Positions 1-6,216 of a stretch of DNA of 39,382 nucleotides are shown here, piece by piece (the stretch's first letter is position 1; every line of letters starts with the position of its first letter). This DNA is from Afipia sp. (lineage in GTDB: Bacteria; Pseudomonadota; Alphaproteobacteria; Rhizobiales; Xanthobacteraceae), in contig JAUSAX010000039.1 of the NCBI GenBank assembly GCA_030652315.1, positions 1-39,382 on the forward strand. The letters are read 5' to 3'. The position numbers and the translations under genes are program-made. The notes under the pieces were generated by a model. That model saw nothing but the letters and a program-made list of their open reading frames with translations, did no database searches and was not told the DNA's origin.

Positions 1-242
1 CCCGGACCGGCGCCGAACACCGGCTTCGGCTTCATCGGCAGCAGGCCTTCGCGCTGCAACTTCTTGCGCGCCAGCTTGCGAGCACGGCGAACGGCTTCCG
101 CCTTTTCGCGGGCCTTCTTCTCAGAGGGCTTTTCGTAATGACCGCGGAGTTTCATCTCGCGGAAAATGCCCTCGCGCTGCATCTTTTTCTTCAGCGCCTT
201 GAGAGCCTGGTCGACATTGTTATCGCGGACGAGAACCTGCAC
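1..242 (-). CDS. rpsU: 30S ribosomal protein S21 (3' end beyond window edge)
   Basis: This is the small ribosomal subunit protein S21, which binds near the 3' end of 16S rRNA and takes part in translation initiation. Eighty codons are visible, beginning [20 protein letters not shown] and continuing with the S21 core: a basic helix, [20 protein letters not shown], then an Arg/Lys-rich stretch. The 3' end lies outside the window. The reading starts at a GTG at 240-242, which gives the family's usual first residues and has a purine-rich AGAGGAT just upstream on the coding strand. The tail after [13 protein letters not shown] is longer than in E. coli S21, as is usual in rhizobial relatives. Identification is by sequence recognition and is secure. 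Confidence 0.95.
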   Translation of the reverse strand, partial: MQVLVRDNNVDQALKALKKKMQREGIFREMKLRGHYEKPSEKKAREKAEAVRRARKLARKKLQREGLLPMKPKPVFGAGP

Positions 243-271
243 GCGGCATCCTCTTTGTTTCAATCAGGAAT

Positions 272-403
272 TCAGGAGACGACGAAGGGCCGACCAAAGG
301 CCACGCCCTTCTCATCGAAGGCGCGGATGTACCAGATCAAACCGGGAATGTCCACCTGTGGATAGTCATTTTCCCCGCTGGGAAAGTCTAAAATACCGTC
401 CAA
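272..403 (-). CDS. Possible small unrecognised protein or gene remnant upstream of rpsU
   Basis: An open stretch on the minus strand ends 29 bp before the rpsU start. Its last 43 codons read like a real protein (ILDFPSGENDYPQVDIP, then GLIWYIRAFDEKGVAFGRP) and most third positions are G or C, as in the neighbouring genes. The only start I can offer near the good-looking part is a TTG at 401-403. The longer frame to the left of it has poor protein character and overlaps aqpZ. It could be a short conserved protein, or the 3' remnant of a gene whose 5' part was lost. I do not recognise the family and assign no function. Confidence 0.35.
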   Translation of the reverse strand: MDGILDFPSGENDYPQVDIPGLIWYIRAFDEKGVAFGRPFVVS

Positions 404-506
404 CGTGGCCCTGCCGGGGCCATGATTCGAGGGCGGGGAACCCTTCGCCAGCTTCCCATGTGGTCTCGTAGAGAGGCGATCCACGCCTCGACAATGGAGA
501 CTGAAG

Positions 507-1223
507 ATGAATGCGAAGAAGTACACCGCCGAGGCGATCGGCACATTCTGGCTGACATTTGCGGGTTGCGGAAGCGCGGTCCTGGCAGCGGCTTTTCCGC
601 AGGTCGGTATCGGGCTTTTGGGTGTTTCGTTCGCGTTTGGCCTGAGCGTGGTGACGATGGCCTTTGCCATCGGTCATATTTCAGGGTGCCATCTGAATCC
701 TGCCGTCACCGTCGGGCTGGCCGCAGGCGGCCGCTTCCCTGCGAGCCAGATTGTTCCCTATATCATTGCCCAGGTGATCGGAGCCGTGCTGGGCGCGGGC
801 CTGCTCTACGTCATTGCCAGCGGCAAAGCCGGATTCGATCTCGCAGGCGGTTTCGCCTCCAATGGCTACGCGGACCATTCGCCCGGCAAATACAGTCTTC
901 TGGCGGCCTTTGTGTGTGAAGTGGCGATGACTGCGATGTTCCTGTTCATCATTATGGGGGCGACCCATGGCAAAGCGCCGGCTGGCTTCGCTCCGCTGGC
1001 GATCGGCCTTGCGCTGGTGATGATCCATCTGGTCAGCATCCCCGTCACCAATACGTCGGTGAACCCGGCGCGCAGCACGGGCCCCGCGCTGTTCGTCGGC
1101 GGATGGGCCATTCAGCAGCTTTGGCTGTTCTGGGTCGCGCCGATCATCGGCGGCATCATCGGCGGCGTGGTCTATCGCTGGCTGAGCGACGAGCCGGCAG
1201 GCATTGTTGCCGGCAACAAGTAA
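507..1223 (+). CDS. aqpZ: Aquaporin Z (water channel)
   Basis: This is an inner-membrane aquaporin that lets water cross the membrane rapidly and excludes ions. The 238-residue protein has the six-helix MIP fold. Both signature half-helix motifs are present: HLNPAVTVG around residue 63 and [13 protein letters not shown] around residue 180. The residues following the second NPA match the AqpZ water-selective type rather than glycerol facilitators, and the length is normal for AqpZ. The ATG at 507 is preceded by a GGAGACTGAAG purine run, supporting this start. It is a single-gene unit: a hairpin terminator follows directly and the next gene (purK) is convergent. Identification is secure from both motifs and the whole-length resemblance. 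Confidence 0.95.
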   Translation: MNAKKYTAEAIGTFWLTFAGCGSAVLAAAFPQVGIGLLGVSFAFGLSVVTMAFAIGHISGCHLNPAVTVGLAAGGRFPASQIVPYIIAQVIGAVLGAGLLYVIASGKAGFDLAGGFASNGYADHSPGKYSLLAAFVCEVAMTAMFLFIIMGATHGKAPAGFAPLAIGLALVMIHLVSIPVTNTSVNPARSTGPALFVGGWAIQQLWLFWVAPIIGGIIGGVVYRWLSDEPAGIVAGNK

Positions 1224-1239
1224 TCCCTGACTGAGCAAG

Positions 1240-1274
1240 AAGGCTGCTGCGAGCAATCGCGGCGGCCTTTTTCT
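1240..1274 (+). terminator. Rho-independent terminator after aqpZ
   Basis: A 13-bp imperfect stem (AAGGCTGCTGCGA pairing with TCGCGGCGGCCTT, two G-T pairs) encloses a GCAA tetraloop and is followed by TTTTC. It sits 17 bp after the aqpZ stop, between convergent aqpZ and purK. Confidence 0.8.
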
Positions 1275-1284
1275 TTGGGAGCCT

Positions 1285-2379
1285 TTAGGACTGCTTGACC
1301 TCGGTCACATGGCCCATTTTGCGGCCCGGCCGGGGGGAGCCCTTACCGTACAGGTGTACCGTGGCGCCGGGAACGCCGAGCCACTTGCCGTAGTCGAGAA
1401 TATCGTCGCCGATCAGGTTGGTCATGGTGACGTCGCCGTGCCGGACCGGATGCGCCAGCGGCCAGCCGGCAATGGCGCGGATGTGCTGCTCGAACTGCGA
1501 CACCGATGCCCCGTCGAGGGTCCAGTGGCCGGAATTATGCACCCGGGGGGCGATCTCGTTGACCAAGAGGCTCGGTCCATCCTTGCCGGGCACCACGAAC
1601 AACTCCACCGCCAGCACGCCGACATACTCCAGCGCAGTCGCGATTTTCTCCGCGATGACGCGTGCCTGCACCGCAAGCTCGTCGGAAATGCGCGCAGGCG
1701 CATGGGAAAATTTCAGAATGTGGTCGCGGTGCTCGTTCTCGGTGACGTCGTAGCAGACCACTTCGCCGTCGGCGCTGCGCGCCGCGACCACTGAAATCTC
1801 GCGCTCGAACGGCACGAAGGCCTCGAGGATTGCGGATCGCGTTTCGAGATCGGCCCATACTGTTTCGGGATCGTCGCCCTCGCGGACCACGGCCTGGCCC
1901 TTGCCGTCGTAGCCGAAGCGCCGGGTTTTGAGCACGGCAGGCAGCCCGATCTGGCCGATGGCGGTTTTCAGGTCCTGCGCGGAGGAGACATCGGCAAAGC
2001 GCGCGGTGGCGATGCCAAGCTTGCTGACGAAATTCTTCTCCGCGAGCCGGTCCTGCACGGTTTCCAGCACCTTCGGGTCCGGCAGCACCGGGCGGCGCGC
2101 TGCAAGGATCATCGCCGTGGAGGAGGGGATGTTCTCGAATTCATAGGTGATAACGGCGACATCCGACGCGAACAGTTCCAGCGCCTCGACATCGGCATAT
2201 TCCGCGCAGGATGCGTTCTGCACCACGTCGAAGGCCGGTGAATCCGGATCCGGAGAAAACACCTGTGCCTTGAGACCAAGACGCGCGGCAGCGAGTGCGA
2301 GCATCCTGCCCAACTGCCCGCCGCCAAGAATTCCGATGGTGTCGCCTGGTTTCAGCGTCACCCGTCCTGAAGATGTCAC
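1285..2379 (-). CDS. purK: N5-carboxyaminoimidazole ribonucleotide synthase
   Basis: PurK uses ATP and bicarbonate to convert aminoimidazole ribonucleotide to its N5-carboxy form in de novo purine synthesis; PurE then makes the C-carboxylated product. The 364-residue protein opens with a nucleotide-binding segment containing [14 protein letters not shown], followed by an ATP-grasp region ([41 protein letters not shown]) typical of PurK. It starts with a GTG whose bases overlap the purE stop codon (GTGA, 4-bp overlap), so translation of purK is probably coupled to purE. Both are read leftward as a two-gene operon. Length and motifs are normal. Confidence 0.96.
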   Translation of the reverse strand: MTSSGRVTLKPGDTIGILGGGQLGRMLALAAARLGLKAQVFSPDPDSPAFDVVQNASCAEYADVEALELFASDVAVITYEFENIPSSTAMILAARRPVLPDPKVLETVQDRLAEKNFVSKLGIATARFADVSSAQDLKTAIGQIGLPAVLKTRRFGYDGKGQAVVREGDDPETVWADLETRSAILEAFVPFEREISVVAARSADGEVVCYDVTENEHRDHILKFSHAPARISDELAVQARVIAEKIATALEYVGVLAVELFVVPGKDGPSLLVNEIAPRVHNSGHWTLDGASVSQFEQHIRAIAGWPLAHPVRHGDVTMTNLIGDDILDYGKWLGVPGATVHLYGKGSPRPGRKMGHVTEVKQS

Positions 2380-2867
2380 TTAGATTCGTCCTCTGGGCGC
2401 TCGCTCACGGCGTCGGTCTGCTGCTTGCGCCATGTCGCAAGCCGGGTTGCAAGGCCGGCATCGTTGAGTGCCAGCACGCTTGCAGCGAGTAGGGCGGCAT
2501 TGATAGCGCCGGACTTTCCGATCGCCAAGGTGCCGACCGGAATTCCGGCGGGCATTTGCACAATCGAGTACAGCGAATCGACGCCCGACAGCGCCTTGGA
2601 TTCCACTGGAACACCGAACACCGGAAGTTCCGTCAGCGAGGCCGCCATACCGGGCAGATGGGCCGCACCACCGGCGCCGGCGATGATGACCTTGAAGCCG
2701 GCGGTTTTGGCACCCTTGGCGAAGGTATAGAGCCGCTCGGGGGTGCGGTGCGCCGAGACAATCCGCGCCTCGTGTGCAACGCCGAGCGCGGTCAGGGTCA
2801 CTGCGGCGTGACGCATGGTCTCCCAGTCGGACTGGCTTCCCATGATAATGGCAACGGGGGCGGTCAT
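2376..2867 (-). CDS. purE: N5-carboxyaminoimidazole ribonucleotide mutase
   Basis: PurE moves the carboxyl group of N5-CAIR to carbon 4, forming CAIR, the step after PurK in purine synthesis. The 163-residue cytosolic protein is of the bacterial class I type: it begins [18 protein letters not shown], has the SAHRTPERL segment with the catalytic-loop histidine, and carries [11 protein letters not shown] for phosphate and ribose binding. The ATG at 2867 is the natural family start. The gene is the first of the purEK operon; its TGA stop overlaps the GTG start of purK. The upstream region on this strand leads into the twin-hairpin element at 2933-3097, so its promoter must lie between or beyond these sequences. 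Confidence 0.96.
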   Translation of the reverse strand: MTAPVAIIMGSQSDWETMRHAAVTLTALGVAHEARIVSAHRTPERLYTFAKGAKTAGFKVIIAGAGGAAHLPGMAASLTELPVFGVPVESKALSGVDSLYSIVQMPAGIPVGTLAIGKSGAINAALLAASVLALNDAGLATRLATWRKQQTDAVSERPEDESK

Positions 2868-2932
2868 TCGGAATCTTCAAAAAAGAGCAGAAAAAGAGGG
2901 CGGATTATAGGGTTGCACCCCTGCGTGGCAAG

Positions 2933-3097
2933 CCAGTGTGGTGGTTCGTAAGTCCGCATCCTGTCTACAGCGCGCGCGTTTGCGGACTTTCGAACCAAAA
3001 CCACACTAGAATCTATAATTTCCGGTGTCCCTTCAAATCCGAGGTTCGCTATGGAACGTGCCGCAAAACGGGGCGAACTTCGGATTTAGGACACTGG
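2933..3097. repeat. Twin-hairpin CTAG element, copy 1
   Basis: Two long imperfect hairpins stand side by side. The first covers 2933-3009 (arms 2933-2958 and 2981-3009, loop 22 nt). The second covers 3022-3097 (arms 3022-3049 and 3073-3097, loop 23 nt). They are separated by 12 AT-rich bases, AATCTATAATTT. The outer tetramers are CCAG and CTGG, the inner ones CTAG and CCGG. The arms facing the spacer have three extra bases relative to their partners. It lies between divergent purE and the diguanylate cyclase gene. Copies 2 and 3 are at 4211 and 31435. Confidence 0.9.
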
Positions 3098-3124
3098 TGC
3101 GAATCCGTTATCCTTTCATGGTCA

Positions 3125-3892
3125 ATGGCCGTGCCGGTCAAGCGGATTAAAGGCGAAAACGTGAAGAAAGCGCGCGGCAAAGTGGCATCACGGGGTCCAG
3201 CGGCAAAGAAGCAGCCCGGGCGCGCCGCGAGCCGAAGCAAATCCACAGAAAAATCGACCGCAAAATCCGCCTCGAAGATCACCCCGCTGAAACCCAAGCG
3301 CAAGCCGGCGGCAGCCCCTCTGGCCAGGGCAAAGCGGCAGGTCTCGGCCCTGAAGGCGGAACTCGCCGCGGCCCAGGCCCGGATCGACGAACTGCAGGCG
3401 TGGGCCGACACGGATTTCCTGCTGAACATCTACAACCGCCGCGGCTTCGAGCGGGAACTGGACCGGTCGATCGCCTACATCCGTCGCTACAAGGCCGCCG
3501 GCGCGCTGATTGTGCTCGACGTCGATCGTCTCAAGCCAATCAATGACACATTCGGTCATGCGGCCGGCGACGCAGTGCTGAAGGGCGTGGTCGCGGTGTT
3601 GATGCGCCATGTCCGCTCGTCGGATGTTGTGGGGCGGCTCGGCGGCGACGAGTTCGGATTGCTGCTCTGGAATTTGACGGAGGCCGATGCGCTGGCGAAA
3701 GCCGCGGCGCTGGAGGAGGCCATCGACCGGCTGACATTTGTTTTCAGGGGCCATTCCGTGGTGGCTGGTGCATCGACGGGGACTGCGCTGATTGATGCGG
3801 TGACCGATGCGGCATCCGTGATGGAAGCTGCCGACCGAGCGATGTACACGCGAAAGACCCTGCGACGCGACCGCGCGCGCTCGGCGCTCTGA
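3125..3892 (+). CDS. GGDEF-domain diguanylate cyclase
   Basis: This probable diguanylate cyclase makes the second messenger cyclic di-GMP from two GTP. The 255-residue protein has a lysine/alanine-rich, probably disordered N-terminus (about residues 1-75), a short coiled-coil-like segment (VSALKAELAAAQARIDELQ), then a GGDEF domain. The active-site motif RLGGDEFG is near residue 172. An RSSD motif stands exactly five residues before it, matching the RxxD inhibitory site for product feedback. There is no membrane segment or sensor domain, so it is probably cytosolic. The start is uncertain: ATG 3125 is given, but GTG 3161 has a better ribosome site (AAAGG seven bases upstream). An in-frame extension upstream runs through the repeat and is not credible. 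Confidence 0.88.
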   Translation: MAVPVKRIKGENVKKARGKVASRGPAAKKQPGRAASRSKSTEKSTAKSASKITPLKPKRKPAAAPLARAKRQVSALKAELAAAQARIDELQAWADTDFLLNIYNRRGFERELDRSIAYIRRYKAAGALIVLDVDRLKPINDTFGHAAGDAVLKGVVAVLMRHVRSSDVVGRLGGDEFGLLLWNLTEADALAKAAALEEAIDRLTFVFRGHSVVAGASTGTALIDAVTDAASVMEAADRAMYTRKTLRRDRARSAL

Positions 3893-3903
3893 CGTGTTGC
3901 CAA

Positions 3904-4116
3904 TCAGGCGATGATGTCGGGCGTGATCTGATCTTCGATGAAGGAAATCCGGTCACGCAACTGCAGCTTGCGTTTTTTCAAACGCTGCAATCTGAGCAGG
4001 TCGGGCGCGGGCGACTGATGCAGCGCCTCGATGGCGGCATCCAGATCGCGATGCTCCTGCTGCAATTGCGCCAATTCAAGCGCGAATTCGTTGTTGTCCT
4101 GATCTACCATAACCAT
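3904..4116 (-). CDS. DUF465 (YdcH-family) small protein
   Basis: A 70-residue charged, helical protein of the DUF465/YdcH family, whose molecular role is not established. It shows the family pattern of two helices with a LKKRKLQLRDRI segment, starting near residue 45 and preceded by LLRLQR, and ends in ITPDIIA. An internal in-frame ATG gives MVDQ as an alternative start two codons downstream. The gene converges on the diguanylate cyclase with 11 bp between stops. A second DUF465 gene lies divergently at 4649, so the two paralogues flank a repeat-filled spacer. Confidence 0.82.
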   Translation of the reverse strand: MVMVDQDNNEFALELAQLQQEHRDLDAAIEALHQSPAPDLLRLQRLKKRKLQLRDRISFIEDQITPDIIA

Positions 4117-4210
4117 CGTTTGACTGAATTCGCCCGGACTTTCAGCTAGGTGTCATAGGTGTCGCTGAAAGCATCTGCATGATTGTCATTGCAGAAAATC
4201 GTTACCAACT

Positions 4211-4376
4211 CCAGTGGTCCGATTTTAACATTCGCCTCGGTTTTCGGCGGGCTTTTTTGCGAATGTTAAAATCGACGGACCACTAGAAAACATAAGCTCT
4301 AGTGGAGTTTGGGATTTGACATTCGCTTTGCGGACTCGCCGCGGGTAGGGCGCGAATGTCAAATCCACTCCACTAG
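4211..4376. repeat. Twin-hairpin CTAG element, copy 2
   Basis: Hairpin A covers 4211-4286 (arms 4211-4235 and 4259-4286, loop 23 nt). Hairpin B covers 4299-4376 (arms 4299-4326 and 4352-4376, loop 25 nt). The 12-base spacer is AAAACATAAGCT. Three of the four boundaries read CTAG and the left outer one reads CCAG. The inner arms are three bases longer than the outer arms. This copy fills much of the spacer between the two divergent DUF465 genes and overlaps no gene. Confidence 0.92.
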
Positions 4377-4496
4377 CGACGGTAACGCGGGAAAGGTTCC
4401 CTCACAATTCGTTTCCTTTATGTGCAAAAATTTTGAAAGGCTGTTCTAGACTCCGCTGTCGACAGACGGCTCCTGTCATGTAGACTTAACCGTCCG

Positions 4497-4610
4497 GAGC
4501 AAATTCAGCAAAAGTGGGATACCGGTTTTGCGCCCGAATTTACTCCTACTGAGAGAGAGGAGCGCGTTTTCTTCACGCGAACCGGACGCTGCTTCGCTTG
4601 AAAACGTGCT
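4497..4610. repeat. Two adjacent dispersed palindromes
   Basis: The first palindrome spans 4497-4545 with ends GAGCAAATTC and GAATTTACTC and an inner GCAAAA/TTTTGC pair around GTGGGATACCGG. The second spans 4561-4610 with ends AGCGCGTTTTC and GAAAACGTGCT. Both resemble short intergenic palindromes I associate with Bradyrhizobium-group genomes, which is recollection and not a search result. They lie just upstream of the second DUF465 gene, so its promoter or 5' leader must run through them. Confidence 0.65.
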
Positions 4611-4648
4611 TTGTCCGATCTGAGGTCCACTTACACAGGAGACTTCTT

Positions 4649-4825
4649 ATGGCAATTCAGGCGCATCTCGTTGAGCTGGAACGTAAACACGAAGTTCTGG
4701 AAAACGAATTGCACGATGCTCTCCAGCATCTTTCCACCGACGACCTCCAGATTATCGAACTGAAGCGCCGCAAGCTGGTGCTCAAGGATCAAATCGAGCG
4801 CATCAAGCTCGCAACGGTCCACTAA
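4649..4825 (+). CDS. DUF465 (YdcH-family) small protein
   Basis: A 58-residue helical, charged protein of the DUF465/YdcH family; its function is unknown. It reads MAIQAHLVELERKHEVLENE and later LKRRKLVLKDQIERIK, the family's conserved second helix. I chose ATG 4649 because it has a strong AGGAGA ribosome site seven bases upstream and gives the family's usual length; a longer in-frame start at 4598 lies partly in a repeat and has no such site. It is transcribed away from its paralogue at 3904-4116. Confidence 0.85.
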   Translation: MAIQAHLVELERKHEVLENELHDALQHLSTDDLQIIELKRRKLVLKDQIERIKLATVH

Positions 4826-4902
4826 CACCCTTCATCGACGGAATCCTTCCGGCAGTTCAAAGCGATGCTCGTGACGGCAACAGTTGCCGTTGCGAGAACT
4901 GG

Positions 4903-6012
4903 CTACGCCTGGACTCCGGCGGCGCGCGCCACCTCATCCGCGATGGCGAGGGATGACGTGAGGCCGGGTGACTCGATCCCGAACAAGTTGACCAGGCCCG
5001 CAAGGCCGTGGTCCTGCGGTCCCTGGATCACGAAATCCTGCCGGGCGATGGCGGGCGGCACGATCTTGGGCCGGATTCCGGAATAACTCGGTGTCAGAGC
5101 ACCATCCGGCAGCGTCGGCCAGTAGCGCCGGATCGCCGGATAAAACCGTTCGGCCCGCGCCGGGTCGACGGCGTAGTCGAGGCTATCGACCCATTCGACG
5201 TCCGGTCCGAATTTCGCCTGGCCGCCGAGATCGATGGTCAGATGGACGCCAAGGCCGCCCGGCTCCGGCACCGGATAGATCAGGTGCGAGAACGGCGCGC
5301 GCGCGCTGCAACTGAAGTAGTTGCCTTTGGCGTAATAGCTGGTCGGGATGAGTTCGGACGGCATGCCGTCAATGGCGCGGGCGATGGCGGGCGCGCTGAG
5401 CCCCGCCGAATTGATCAGCACGCGGCATTGCAGCGCCATCGGCGTGTCGCCGCCGATCTTGATTTCGAATCCTTCCCGAACGGCTTTTGCGCGTAAAAGC
5501 GGCGCATGAAATGCGAGCGCCCCGCCGGAGTCTTCGATCTCGCCGCGCAGCGCCAGCATATAGGCATGGCTATCGACGATGCCGGTGGATGGCGACAGCA
5601 ATGCGCCGGTGCAATGCAACGCTGGCTCGAGCGCGCGCGCCTCGGCGGCAGACAACACGCGCATATCGTCCACGCCGTTGGCTTCGGCGTGTGACTTGAT
5701 CGAAACCAGCTTCTCGTCCTCATTGGCTGCCGTGGCGACGATCAGCTTGCCGCAGCGGCGGTAAGGCACGCCGTGGGCGTCGCAGTAATTATAGAGGGCG
5801 TGTTTGCCCGCGACGCACAGGCGCGCCATCAGGCTTCCGGCCGGATAATAGATTCCGGCGTGGATCACTTCGCTGTTGCGCGAGGACGTTCCGGTCCCGA
5901 TGTCGCCGGCGGCCTCGACCACCACGACTTCGAGGCCGGCTTGCGCCAGCCGCCGTGCGGCGGCCAGGCCCACGACGCCGGCGCCGACCACCACGCACTC
6001 AACGCTGTCCAT
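4903..6012 (-). CDS. FAD-dependent oxidoreductase, L-2-hydroxyglutarate oxidase type
   Basis: A 369-residue flavoprotein of the DAO superfamily, closest in appearance to L-2-hydroxyglutarate oxidase/dehydrogenase (LhgO), which oxidises L-2-hydroxyglutarate to 2-oxoglutarate. The N-terminal Rossmann motif is [16 protein letters not shown]. It is followed by [19 protein letters not shown], which matches the FAD-contacting segment of that family. Further marks are the substrate-side [12 protein letters not shown] and, near the C-terminus, [16 protein letters not shown]. The start ATG at 6012 places the Rossmann motif at the expected distance from the N-terminus. It stands alone and is divergent from the PAS-GGDEF-EAL gene. 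The exact substrate is inferred from family resemblance only. Confidence 0.85.
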   Translation of the reverse strand: MDSVECVVVGAGVVGLAAARRLAQAGLEVVVVEAAGDIGTGTSSRNSEVIHAGIYYPAGSLMARLCVAGKHALYNYCDAHGVPYRRCGKLIVATAANEDEKLVSIKSHAEANGVDDMRVLSAAEARALEPALHCTGALLSPSTGIVDSHAYMLALRGEIEDSGGALAFHAPLLRAKAVREGFEIKIGGDTPMALQCRVLINSAGLSAPAIARAIDGMPSELIPTSYYAKGNYFSCSARAPFSHLIYPVPEPGGLGVHLTIDLGGQAKFGPDVEWVDSLDYAVDPARAERFYPAIRRYWPTLPDGALTPSYSGIRPKIVPPAIARQDFVIQGPQDHGLAGLVNLFGIESPGLTSSLAIADEVARAAGVQA

Positions 6013-6216
6013 CGACGATCCGCTTTGCCGGGGAGATTTTTTCTCTGCTCATTTTGTATCCAGTGTGCGGCGTTGCGATGCACTCTGCGTTAGAACTTGG
6101 TTAAGCATAGAAGGCCAATTGCCCTCATTTAAGTCACATTGTCGGCGGCCTGCACGTACGCGTTTACCCGATCCAAAGAGGTACAACCAGAGACTGCGGA
6201 TGAAGAATTCCGCGGA

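Noticed and set aside
272..670. Full-length minus-strand frame starting at an ATG at 670
   Set aside because: Its 5' two thirds overlap aqpZ and have no protein character; only the last part (272-403) is reported, with low confidence.
2936..3124. Upstream start for the diguanylate cyclase beginning MWWFVSPH
   Set aside because: This extension lies inside the twin-hairpin repeat and has no domain or ribosome site.
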